Assembly: GCA_964450715.1 (NCBI GenBank)
Contig: CAYVFC010000052.1
Span: forward strand, 1-49,354
From: CAYVFC01 sp964450715
GTDB taxonomy: Bacteria; Myxococcota_A; Polyangia; Polyangiales; JAFGIB01
DNA length: 49,354 nucleotides
Reading direction: 5' to 3'
Position numbers and translations under genes: made by a program. Positions 36,697 through 44,936 of the stretch are shown here, piece after piece. Position 1 is the first letter of the stretch. Every line of letters starts with the position of its first letter. The notes under the pieces were generated by a model. That model ran no database searches, had not been told where the DNA came from, and saw only the letters and a program-made list of their open reading frames with translations.

Positions 36697-37665
36697 ATGG
36701 GAAAGGCAAAGGTGAATCGGTTCTTCGGCTCCCGACTCGAAACCCTGCGCCGCGGCCAGCGGCGGCGACCGGCGCTCGTACTTTACCCGGCCGCGGCCCT
36801 CATGCTCGCCGCGTTGTTGCCCGCGACAGCGGCCCGCGCCAACGAGCTCGACGATTTCCAGCGAGCCCGGCAGCTGTACGAGTCGCAGCAGTACGACGAC
36901 GCTGCCTTTGCCTTTGAAGAGCTGATCGGCGGCGAGGTGCCCCGCTTGCGTAACCGGGCGCTGCTGCTCGAATCGCGCAAGTTCTTGGGCGTCTGCTACC
37001 TCTTCCTGGGCCGGCGCGAGCAGGCCGAGCTGCAGTTCGAGCTTCTGCTGCGCGACGACCACACCTACCAGCTCGACCCGGTGGCCTTTCCCGAGGAGGT
37101 ACAGGAGACCTTTTCGCGGGTACGCAAGAGGCTGGAGAGCACGACCATCCAGCAGGCGCGGCAACGCGAGCGCGACGAGCAGCAAGCCCGTAAGCAGGAA
37201 GCGGAGCGGCTGCTGCAGGAGCGCAAGAATCTGCTGCGCCTGGTCGAGCTGGCCGAGAACGAGCGCGTGGAACACCAGAACTCCCGCTGGATCGCGCTTC
37301 TGCCCTTTGGTGTCGGGCAGTTCCAGAACGGCCACGAGAACTTGGGTACCTTTCTGGCCGTTTCCGAGGCGGTGCTGGTCGCCCTCAACATCACCACCTA
37401 TTTCCTGCACCAGGACCTGGAAGGCCAGCAGCCCGACCCCGATCGACTGGGCGAGGCCCGCTTCGCCGAGAAGACGTTTCGCATCACCAACCAGGTGACG
37501 CTGGGGGTATTCGCCCTGCTCTCGGTCGGCGGAATCATCGACGCCCAGATCCGCTTCAAGCCGGTCTGGACGCGCCAGCAAAAGCGGAAGATCCCGGATG
37601 ACCTGCGCGACTCGCTGCAGCTCGGCGCTGCCGGTCCTCCGGCCCGGTTCGGCCTGCGTTTCTGA
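36697..37665 (+). CDS. Exported TPR-like protein with membrane helices
   Basis: The protein has 322 residues from the ATG at 36697; a TTG at 36619 or a GTG at 36712 (with GGAAAGG before it) are alternatives. A signal peptide (PAAALMLAALLPATAARA) is followed by a TPR-like start (DDFQRARQLYESQQYDDAAFAFEELI) and a charged coiled-coil-like part (about 155-205; ERDEQQARKQEAERLLQE). Two hydrophobic stretches come after it (LGTFLAVSEAVLVALNITTY and VTLGVFALLSVGG). This pattern is known from myxobacterial proteins of unknown function. Confidence 0.78.
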   Translation: MGKAKVNRFFGSRLETLRRGQRRRPALVLYPAAALMLAALLPATAARANELDDFQRARQLYESQQYDDAAFAFEELIGGEVPRLRNRALLLESRKFLGVCYLFLGRREQAELQFELLLRDDHTYQLDPVAFPEEVQETFSRVRKRLESTTIQQARQRERDEQQARKQEAERLLQERKNLLRLVELAENERVEHQNSRWIALLPFGVGQFQNGHENLGTFLAVSEAVLVALNITTYFLHQDLEGQQPDPDRLGEARFAEKTFRITNQVTLGVFALLSVGGIIDAQIRFKPVWTRQQKRKIPDDLRDSLQLGAAGPPARFGLRF

Positions 37666-37728
37666 AGCGTAGCGCCGCGGGTGCCGCCCGAGAGCGACCG
37701 AGGGACCTGGCAAGAGCAATCGAACGAA

Positions 37729-40335
37729 ATGAGCGTGAAATCGGACAGGCCACAGCGAGCCTTCAGCAACGCGGCCACGGCCTACGTCGCGCTATGCCAG
37801 CGCCGGGGCGGGACCATCGTGCTCATGTGCGCGCTTCTCACCGCCGCCTCGCTGTACAGCGCCCGGCGGGTGGACATCGACCCGCGCATCGAGAAGCTCA
37901 TGCCGGCGGACACCCCCTCGCAGCGGGCGCTCGAGCAGCTACAGCGGCGCGTACCGCGCGGGGCCGAGCCCTACTACCTGCTGGTCGAATCGAGCGACCT
38001 CGGGCTCAACCAGCGGCTCAGCCAGAAGCTCATGCAGGGCATCTCCAAGTGGCCGGAGACGCGCTGGGCCATGCGCAAGCGCGATCCCGGCTACTTCCTC
38101 GACCGGCGCCTGCTCTACCTGGCCACCGAGGACCTGAAAGAGCTGGCCGACCGGGTCGAGGAGATCGTGCACTGGGAACGCTGCGAACGGATGCCCGGCT
38201 GCATGAACCTGGACGACCGCCCGGCCGACCCGGACCCGAAGGAGCTGCGCGAGCGCTACCGGGCCAACCCGGAGACCAATGCTTTGATCAGTCTATTCGG
38301 GATGGACAGCCTGGAGGAGACGGAGGAGCAGGAGCAGGAGCAGGACGACGGCGGCGGCGAGGAGAGCCCGGGGGGCGCCGGCGGCACGCGCTTCGAACGC
38401 GAGCCAGGCGTGCTCTGCTCGCCCGACGGCCGCATCTGCGCCGTACAGGCCTCGCTGGACGGATCGCCCAACGACATCGAGTACGCCACCCGCATGAAGG
38501 AAAAGGGCGATGAGCTCATCCGCTCGGTCTGGCCCGATCCGGCTCCGGACGATCTCAAGATCGCGGTCAGCGGCCGTTACCGCAACGCGCCCGAGATCAA
38601 GCGTTCGGCGCTGGCCGATCTGGGGCGCACCACCTCGCTGAGCCTGGTGCTGGTACTAAGCCTGATCGTGCTGCAGTTCAGGGGACCGCGAGCCTTTCTG
38701 CTGCTGGTGCTGCCCGTGGCCGCCGGCGTCTGCTGGACCCTGGGCGTTATCGGCATCGTGCACCCGACGCTGAACCTGATCAGCGCCTTCACCCTGGCCG
38801 TGCTCGCCGGCCTGGGCATCGACTTCGGCGTGCACATGGTCACCTATTACGGCGCACAGCGGCAGCGCGGCCTCGATGCACGGCGAGCCATGGAGCAGAC
38901 GCTGCGCTCGCTCGGCGTCTCCATGGCCGCCGCGGCGGCCACCACCGGCTGCGGATTTGCCGCGCTGGTGGCCGCCCGCTTTCGCGGCTTCTCGGAGATG
39001 GGCGCGCTGGCGGGCATGGGCGTGCTGCTGGCCCTTCTAGCCTTTTTGGTGCTGCTGCCCGCGCTGGTGCTGCTCTTCGACCGCCTGAGCGCCGAGAAGC
39101 GCCCGCTGACCCGCCACTGGCCCCTTCCCGAGCGCGGCCCGAGCGGACGGCTCGCGCGCACCGGCGTGCTGCTGGGCCTGCTGCTGGGCGCGGTACTAGG
39201 CACCTGCGGCCTGGGGGTCGAGTTCGAGTACAACTTCCGCAACTTGCGGGCCGAGGGCTCGGGTACGGGGATCAACTGGGGCCGCACCATGCACGGCACC
39301 AACCGCAACGCCATCTATTTGATGGCCGACGATCCGGCAACGCTGGAGGCCACCGCCGCCGCCATCCGGCGGGAGGGCCCGCGCGGGCTTTTGAAACAGC
39401 AATCCGCCTGGGTATTTACACCGCGTAGCTTTGTCCCGCCCGACCAACCCGCCCGCCTGGCGGAGATCGCCCGCATCCGCCATGCCGTAAAGGACGGCGA
39501 GCGCCACGCCGGGGAGGCCTTCCGCAAGCGACTGGGCACCATCCGCCGCCTGATCGAGGTGCGCGACCCGATCCGCGTCGAACAGATGCCCCGCTGGGTA
39601 ACCGACTGGCTGGTGGAGCGCGACGGCCGTTTCGGCACCATGGCCGTGGTCTACACCGATCTGTCGGGCGCGGACGCCCGCAAAATGCAGTTCGTATCCG
39701 AGCGCATGCAGAAGTGGCGCGAGCGCTACCCGGGCGTGCTGTTCGCCTCGCCGGTGGCGCAGCTCGGCGAAGTGGTGCCGGGCCTCAGGGACGACGCGCC
39801 GGTGATCGTCTCGCTGGCGCTGCTGGGCTTGGCCCTGGGCACGGTGCTCATCGGCCGCTCGCTCGGCCGCGCGCTGCTGGTCCTCTCCCCGGTGGTGCTC
39901 TCGGTAGCCTGGTCGCTCGGGGCCATGGCGCTGCTCGATCTCAAGATCAACATGTACAACATGCTGATCTTCCCCCTGGCCTTTGGCATCGGCGTGGACG
40001 GAGCCATCTACCTGGTATGGGCCGCTCTGGGCGAAAAACCTGAATACGACGCGGCCGCCACCGCCACGGCGCCCGACCCGGCCGCGGGATCGATGCCCTG
40101 GAAACAGCTCTGGACCAGCGGCCGCGCGGTCATCGGCTCCACGCTGACCACGGTGGCGGCCTTTGGCAGCATGTCCATCTCGGAAAACCCGGGCGTGGCT
40201 TCGCTAGGCAAGCTGGCCATCGTGACGCTCCTGCTCACCGTGGCCGCCAACCTGCTCTGGCTCCCCGCTCTGCTCGGCTGGATCAAAAGCCGCTGTGCGT
40301 CCAGCCCCGGGGGCGGGGAAGCGGCGTCCGGGTAG
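37729..40335 (+). CDS. MMPL/RND-family exporter
   Basis: The protein has 868 residues from the ATG at 37729, or 884 from a GTG at 37681. It shows the RND pattern of two halves: one membrane helix, a large periplasmic domain, then five helices, repeated. The first cluster includes TTSLSLVLVLSLIVLQF and LAGLGIDFGVHMVTYYG with the conserved Asp; the second has LIFPLAFGIGVDGAIYLVW with a matching Asp. The first periplasmic loop carries an acidic low-complexity stretch (EETEEQEQEQDDGGGEE). Such exporters move lipids or hydrophobic compounds, powered by protons. It directly follows the TPR-like gene, so both may act together. Confidence 0.9.
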   Translation: MSVKSDRPQRAFSNAATAYVALCQRRGGTIVLMCALLTAASLYSARRVDIDPRIEKLMPADTPSQRALEQLQRRVPRGAEPYYLLVESSDLGLNQRLSQKLMQGISKWPETRWAMRKRDPGYFLDRRLLYLATEDLKELADRVEEIVHWERCERMPGCMNLDDRPADPDPKELRERYRANPETNALISLFGMDSLEETEEQEQEQDDGGGEESPGGAGGTRFEREPGVLCSPDGRICAVQASLDGSPNDIEYATRMKEKGDELIRSVWPDPAPDDLKIAVSGRYRNAPEIKRSALADLGRTTSLSLVLVLSLIVLQFRGPRAFLLLVLPVAAGVCWTLGVIGIVHPTLNLISAFTLAVLAGLGIDFGVHMVTYYGAQRQRGLDARRAMEQTLRSLGVSMAAAAATTGCGFAALVAARFRGFSEMGALAGMGVLLALLAFLVLLPALVLLFDRLSAEKRPLTRHWPLPERGPSGRLARTGVLLGLLLGAVLGTCGLGVEFEYNFRNLRAEGSGTGINWGRTMHGTNRNAIYLMADDPATLEATAAAIRREGPRGLLKQQSAWVFTPRSFVPPDQPARLAEIARIRHAVKDGERHAGEAFRKRLGTIRRLIEVRDPIRVEQMPRWVTDWLVERDGRFGTMAVVYTDLSGADARKMQFVSERMQKWRERYPGVLFASPVAQLGEVVPGLRDDAPVIVSLALLGLALGTVLIGRSLGRALLVLSPVVLSVAWSLGAMALLDLKINMYNMLIFPLAFGIGVDGAIYLVWAALGEKPEYDAAATATAPDPAAGSMPWKQLWTSGRAVIGSTLTTVAAFGSMSISENPGVASLGKLAIVTLLLTVAANLLWLPALLGWIKSRCASSPGGGEAASG

Positions 40336-40354
40336 CGGCTCCGGCCGCGAAAGC

Positions 40355-40480
40355 CCCCGGAAAGCTTCAGCCCCCGGTAAGCTTCCAGGTCCTTTTCGGC
40401 CGGGTCCCGGTAAGCCCCAGGTAAGCTTCCACCCCCGGTAAGCCCCCGGTAAGCTTCCTGAAAACCTTCCAGGTCCTTTA
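40355..40480. repeat. Degenerate short repeats of cccggtaagc
   Basis: About five units of cccggtaagc or aggtaagcttcc are scattered through the segment after the exporter gene, along with two copies of ccaggtccttt. It has no coding look. Confidence 0.65.
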
Positions 40481-40492
40481 AAGAACTCTTCG

Positions 40493-40600
40493 CTACCGCC
40501 TGAATGCTTCCAGTAATACGTTTTGCGGGACTTTTCCCGACCGGCCCTACCGCCTGAATGCTTCCAGTAATACGTTTTGCGGGACTTTTCCCGACCGGCC
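40493..40600. repeat. 54-bp perfect tandem duplication
   Basis: Copies start at 40493 and 40547 with ctaccgcctgaatgcttcca and are identical through ttttcccgaccggcc. Such perfect identity implies a recent event. The rest of the 40336-40902 spacer holds no gene I can support. Confidence 0.9.
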
Positions 40601-40902
40601 CTGGCTCGGAACGACTGCGCGCGGCCACCCGCCTCGGGGTCGGCGAAGAACGGGGCGGAAACCCGCCGACGAACCGCGAAACCGCTCGTTTCCGCCAACG
40701 TCGTCTGGCCGGCCCGGCAGAGTGCCGCTATTCTCAAGTGTCGGGTTTGCTGATACAGAGACCCGCTGAGACCGGCAGTCAACCCGCGTCCGACTATCGG
40801 ACACCGGCTGGCCACCGCGCCCGGATTTCCCTAGCTGCCGCAATGGAAGCGGGAGCGGAGCATCGACCGAGGTCCGTCGCAGCCGGTCTCACTGGAGGTT
40901 GC

Positions 40903-41610
40903 TTGCCCAAGCCGAAGCATCCTCGCCCGGATCTGAGCGGCGAGGCGTTCAGCCCGCTACCGCGGTGGGGCCGACTGGCGCTGACGGTCGGCCCGCTGGC
41001 CGGGCTCGCGCTCATACTGCTCGCCCTCGCGGTCCTGTACGGCCGCGACACGGTCGTCTTCGTCCTCAGCCTCTTCCTGGGCGGCTTCGTCGGCGCGGGC
41101 AAGCTGGTCATCCTGGCCGGTGGGATCGACAGCGCTCCGGTCGGTACCTGGCCCCTGGCCGCCATGGTGGTCTACGGCGACGCGGGCACCTCCCTGATGA
41201 TCATGGCCAACATGAATTTCATCTACCGCATCCCTGTGCTCGGCCGGCGACTGGCCGAGGCGCGCCAGGTCGGGTACCGGGTGCTCAGGACCCACAAGTG
41301 GATGCGCCGCGCGGCCGAGCTGGGGCTGGCCGTATTCGTGGCCCTGCCCTTCCAGGGCTCGGGCGCCGTATTGGGCGTGGTGCTGGGCCGGATCCTGGGC
41401 CTAACCCGGCTGGCCATCTTTTCCTTCGTCGTGCTCGGCTCGGCCGCCGGCTCGGCCCTGGTAGCTTTGGCCGGCGAGATCGGACACGACGAGATCACCC
41501 ATCTCGCCGCCGATCCCACCCTGGGCATCTGCGCCACGCTCGTCGCGCTGGTCCTCACCTACCTGCTGGGCAGGTGGTTTCTGGGGCTCAACCACAACCC
41601 GGAGCCCTGA
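40903..41610 (+). CDS. Small multi-drug export family membrane protein
   Basis: The protein has 235 residues from a TTG at 40903, chosen because TGGAGG lies four bases upstream; the ATG at 40843 is the alternative. The frame is open from 40558, but that part covers repeat DNA. It has about five membrane helices: GPLAGLALILLALAVLYG, VFVLSLFLGGFVGAGKLVILAGG, ELGLAVFVALPFQGSG, FSFVVLGSAAGSALVALAG and LVALVLTYLLG. VALPFQGSGAVLGVVLGRILG matches the PF06695 (Sm_multidrug_ex) family. Substrate and direction are unknown. Confidence 0.8.
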   Translation: MPKPKHPRPDLSGEAFSPLPRWGRLALTVGPLAGLALILLALAVLYGRDTVVFVLSLFLGGFVGAGKLVILAGGIDSAPVGTWPLAAMVVYGDAGTSLMIMANMNFIYRIPVLGRRLAEARQVGYRVLRTHKWMRRAAELGLAVFVALPFQGSGAVLGVVLGRILGLTRLAIFSFVVLGSAAGSALVALAGEIGHDEITHLAADPTLGICATLVALVLTYLLGRWFLGLNHNPEP

Positions 41611-41677
41611 TCGCCCCGGCGCGGTCGCGGGCGGACGGGATCCGAATAGATCGAATAAATCCAGGGGGAGTTAAACT

Positions 41678-42685
41678 ATGAATCGATCGAGGATATTGGC
41701 CGTCTCGTCCGCTACCCGGTTTCTGGTACCGGGTCTGCTGTCGCTGTTGGCGCTGGTCGGTTGCGAGAGCGCCGAGCAACCCGCGACCGGCACGGAGGCC
41801 GTCGGCGTGAGCGAGAGCCCGGAGTCGTCGCCGCGGCAACCGGCCGCGCAACCCGACCCGGCGCCGCAGAAACCGAGACCCGTCTACCTGGCAAAGGTGG
41901 GGTTGCAGAAACCGAAGTCGGTACTGCATGACCCCGAGGCCGACGTCTACCTGGTGAGCAATATCAACGGCACGCCTCTGGCAGACGACGACAACGGCTT
42001 CATCTCGAAGGTGGCCCCCGACGGAACCCTGATCAAGCTCAGGTGGATCGACGGTGAGAGCCCCGGTGTAAAGCTCAGCGCGCCCAAGGGCATGGCGATC
42101 TCCGCCGATTCGCTCTACGTCGCCGACGTCGGCGCCGTCCGGGTCTTCGACCGGCGAACCGGCAAACCGACACGGTCCATCCAGATCAAGGGCGCCACCT
42201 TTCTCAACGACGTCGCCGTCGGACCGCGGGGAAGGATCTATGTATCCGACACCGGGTTCGAACAGTGGGAGGTCGGTTTCAGACCCAGCGGGACCGATGC
42301 GGTCTACCGAATAGAGGGTACAAAGGTGGTTCCTCTCATCAAGAGCCCACGGCTCGGTCTGCCCACCGGCCTGACCGTCGACGAACGAGGCGTCTGGGTG
42401 GTGACGCGTGCCGGCGAGCTCTTTCTCGCCGCCGCGACCGGCGCCAAGCAGCTGGCTCGGAAGCTGCCCAAGGCCACGCTGGACGGGATCGTCAAGAACA
42501 ACGACGGCGAGCTGCTGATCTCGAGCTGGGACGGCAAGTGCATCTACCGGAGCAAAGGGGACGGCCCGATCGAACCGATCGTGAATCGCATGACCTCGCC
42601 CGCGGATATCGGTTACGATGCCAAGCGCAATCGCTTGCTCATACCGCTACTTACCAAACATATGCTGGTGATCCACCCGCTCTGA
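41678..42685 (+). CDS. Beta-propeller (SMP-30/NHL-like) lipoprotein
   Basis: The protein has 335 residues. The ATG at 41678 follows a strong ggggga site. A signal with SLLALVGC places the lipidated Cys near residue 29, then a Pro/Ala/Glu linker (about 30-65). The remainder looks like a six-bladed propeller of the SMP-30/gluconolactonase type: GFISKVAPDG, SADSLYVADVGAVRVFD, LNDVAVGPRGRIYVSDTG, GLPTGLTVDERGVWVV, DGIVKNNDGELLISSWDG and PADIGYDAKRNRLLIPLL. Lactonase activity is possible but the metal ligands are not proven. It is anchored at the envelope. Confidence 0.88.
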   Translation: MNRSRILAVSSATRFLVPGLLSLLALVGCESAEQPATGTEAVGVSESPESSPRQPAAQPDPAPQKPRPVYLAKVGLQKPKSVLHDPEADVYLVSNINGTPLADDDNGFISKVAPDGTLIKLRWIDGESPGVKLSAPKGMAISADSLYVADVGAVRVFDRRTGKPTRSIQIKGATFLNDVAVGPRGRIYVSDTGFEQWEVGFRPSGTDAVYRIEGTKVVPLIKSPRLGLPTGLTVDERGVWVVTRAGELFLAAATGAKQLARKLPKATLDGIVKNNDGELLISSWDGKCIYRSKGDGPIEPIVNRMTSPADIGYDAKRNRLLIPLLTKHMLVIHPL

Positions 42686-42766
42686 CCGCTTCGCGTAGAC
42701 GAGTTTCTGTTCGGGGAACAGGACGCCGCGCCTGCCTGGATGTCGTCTGCTGCCCTGTGCCGGGTG

Positions 42767-42844
42767 GCGCAGTGTCATTGCGAGATGAGCGAGAAATCTC
42801 CCGCGGTCCGAGATCTCTCGCCTGGCTCGTGATGACACTGCGCC
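42767..42844. repeat. Palindromic dispersed repeat, full copy
   Basis: A 13-bp perfect inverted repeat (ggcgcagtgtcat at 42767-42779 and its complement at 42832-42844) closes a stem containing gagcgagaaatctc and gagatctctcg. The surrounding spacer (42686-43174) also holds a short tandem (aaaaggcgggggg, at 42944 and 42963) and no gene I can support. Confidence 0.8.
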
Positions 42845-43174
42845 CGGCGAACCTCTTCGCGAAACGAATCGTCGCGATCCACGACCCGAAGAGACGGTCG
42901 GTAACCAAAGACGGAAAGGAGGTTGGATCGAGAAATCTTAATAAAAGGCGGGGGGGGTCGACAAAAGGCGGGGGGTTGGACTGAAAAGCGAAAAAACGAG
43001 GCATCGCCGCCCCACCGGCCCCTTTTGGGCGGCTCCGCGCTCCGCACCCCGCGCCGGCTTGTACCGGCAAGCGCCACCGCGGCGAACAATGGAGATACCC
43101 GGCGATTTCGGGTAAGGTTTCTCGTCGATTACAGTCTCGCGTTTCCACCCTGCCAGTCGAAAGGTCGTCTAATC

Positions 43175-43930
43175 ATGATTCACCTGCAAACCGTTCTAAC
43201 CACCGGAACTCCGTACCGCGAGCCGTTCGTGAGCAGCGTCTGGGCGGTCTCCCTGCTGCTCGCGCTCGCCGGATGCGGGGGCGCCAGCCCGGCAGGCGGC
43301 ACCGCGGGCTCCGAAGCGGGCGCGGAGCTGGCAGGCGCAGAGGCGACCGCCGGAGATGAAGCCACAGCCGGCGGGGGGGCAGCGGCGTCTTCCTGCGTCG
43401 TGGTCCCGCAGCAAAACGGCACCCGCTTGCTCTACTCGGACGTAAACGACTGGTGGTTCTACGTGGAAGACGAATGCCAGATCGACTGCTCCTCGCGTCC
43501 CGGTGTGGCCATGGCCAACAACAACGGGCTGTTGACCATCATGACCGCGGTGGCCGGCGAGGAGGGCAAGGATCACCCGGCCGCGCTCAATGAATTTTTA
43601 GCCGGGTACAAGGCAGGGGTGTCGAAAGGGCTCGAATTCGACGAACCGCTCGAATACGAGGAGAAAAAGCTGGGCGAACACCAACGGCCCGCGCACTGCG
43701 CGAACGTCCCCATGAAGCTGAAAGGCCAGCCCGCCCGCTTTGTAATCTGCGTAACCAGCGCGGAAAACGCCAACGGCGACTTTCTGGCGCACACGGTCCA
43801 GTGGGTGCTCGAGGAGGAGGACTACCTCGAAAACGAGAAGATCGCCTGGGAAGCCATTCAGACCCGCGCGACCTCCTGGTATTTACAGAGCGATACCGAC
43901 GACGACGGCAACCTGGTCAAGCAGTGGTAG
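43175..43930 (+). CDS. Lipoprotein of unknown function
   Basis: The protein has 251 residues from the ATG at 43175, near aaagg. The signal ends in LLLALAGCGG, and the next 50 residues are an Ala/Gly/Glu linker. The mature part begins at SSCVVVPQQNG and includes five Cys in all (for example DECQIDCSS, HCANVPM, ICVTSAENANG), which could pair as disulfides. I recognise no fold. A similar arrangement, Cys-rich exported proteins with long Ala/Gly linkers, is common in deltaproteobacteria. Its role is unknown. Confidence 0.72.
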   Translation: MIHLQTVLTTGTPYREPFVSSVWAVSLLLALAGCGGASPAGGTAGSEAGAELAGAEATAGDEATAGGGAAASSCVVVPQQNGTRLLYSDVNDWWFYVEDECQIDCSSRPGVAMANNNGLLTIMTAVAGEEGKDHPAALNEFLAGYKAGVSKGLEFDEPLEYEEKKLGEHQRPAHCANVPMKLKGQPARFVICVTSAENANGDFLAHTVQWVLEEEDYLENEKIAWEAIQTRATSWYLQSDTDDDGNLVKQW

Positions 43931-43982
43931 AGGGTAGCCGTAGACCCTTTCGACGCCCGGAAATATCGTAGAAGCTGCGGCA

Positions 43983-44138
43983 ATGAGGACGATGGGGGGG
44001 TTCGAGAACTACCTCTATCCGCCGCGCGTCGACGAGAAGGGCAACGACCTCGGGGTCGGCGACGGCGATTGGGACACCACGAGCCAGGCCATACGCGTCG
44101 CCATCATCGCCGAGCCGGTCTCCTGCGCCGCCCCGTGA
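43983..44138 (+). CDS. Small protein or remnant of unknown function (51 residues)
   Basis: ATG at 43983 to TGA at 44138 gives a short product with FENYLYPPRVDEKGNDLGVG and ends AEPVSCAAP. There is no clear ribosome binding site. It may be the C-terminal fragment of an old gene. I see no family match. Confidence 0.3.
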   Translation: MRTMGGFENYLYPPRVDEKGNDLGVGDGDWDTTSQAIRVAIIAEPVSCAAP

Positions 44139-44229
44139 CGGGCGCCGGACGCGGATCCGGTCTACACTATTAGTCTGATCTAGTGCGACGGTTGCTGCCA
44201 CGCGATCGGCTCGCCGATGCTTTCGAGAG

Positions 44230-44805
44230 ATGAAGGTACGCCCAACATTCTGTGTTCTCTGCCTGCTCCTTCTGGGGTGCACCGCCGCCAGAACCCGGAA
44301 CAGCGGCGGGGTGGTTCGCCAGGCCGAAAGCGAACCGGCCGCTGCCGCTTCGGGCGAGCGCGCCGCTACCGCTTCGGGCGAGCGCGCCACTGCCGCTTCG
44401 GGCGAGCGAACCGCTGCCGCTTCGAGCCAGCCGGCCGCTGTAGCTTCGGGCGAGCCCGCCAGTGCCGCCTCGGGCGAGCGGGCCAGTGCGCCCGAGCGGG
44501 AGCCGGGCGAGGAAGCGGAGGAAGGGTTCGACTCCGAGCAGTGGGCCGAAAAGGCGGTGCAGGCGCTGAAAAGGTCGCGAGAAAACGGCTCGCTCGAGGT
44601 CTGGAGGTATCTTTCGGACAACTACGAGAAGATGCCTATCGTCAGCAAGAGCGTCTACGAGTACTCCTGGGGAGCGTTCGAGATAGACGTGAAAAAGAAG
44701 ACCTTCAGCGTTTCCTACCGCGGAGGGGATCTGGTCAATATAATCCGGGGGGAGTTCGTGGGCGAGAACGAGAACGAGTGGCGGATCAACCTCGTATTGA
44801 AGTAA
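44230..44805 (+). CDS. Lipoprotein with octapeptide repeats
   Basis: The protein has 191 residues. The signal MKVRPTFCVLCLLLLGC ends at C17. Residues about 36-88 are six to seven tandem units of eight residues with consensus (A/T)AASGERA, encoded by 24-bp DNA repeats; a few units vary (SSQPAAVA, SGEPASAA). The C-terminal 90 residues are a folded-looking domain (QWAEKAVQALKRSRENGSLE, YEYSWGAFEIDVKKKTFSV). The repeat part is probably a flexible spacer that holds the C-terminal domain away from the membrane. It is convergent with the beta-solenoid lipoprotein gene. Confidence 0.7.
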   Translation: MKVRPTFCVLCLLLLGCTAARTRNSGGVVRQAESEPAAAASGERAATASGERATAASGERTAAASSQPAAVASGEPASAASGERASAPEREPGEEAEEGFDSEQWAEKAVQALKRSRENGSLEVWRYLSDNYEKMPIVSKSVYEYSWGAFEIDVKKKTFSVSYRGGDLVNIIRGEFVGENENEWRINLVLK

Positions 44806-44936
44806 CCCGTGTAACCCGCCTACAGGATCGGCGCCATCAACGTCGGCGGGACCGATCAACCTCGTGTTGAAGTAGATCGAGCCGCGCTCCGCTCTAACCC
44901 GCCTACAGGATCGGCGCCATCAACGTCGGCGGGACC
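44781..44936. repeat. Partial tandem duplication at convergent gene ends
   Basis: gatcaacctcgtattgaagt (44784) recurs as gatcaacctcgtgttgaagt (44853), and ctacaggatcggcgccatca (44820) recurs at 44901 with sequence after it conserved to gggaccga. The units therefore include the last codons of both the lipoprotein gene on the plus strand and the beta-solenoid gene on the minus strand. Confidence 0.85.
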
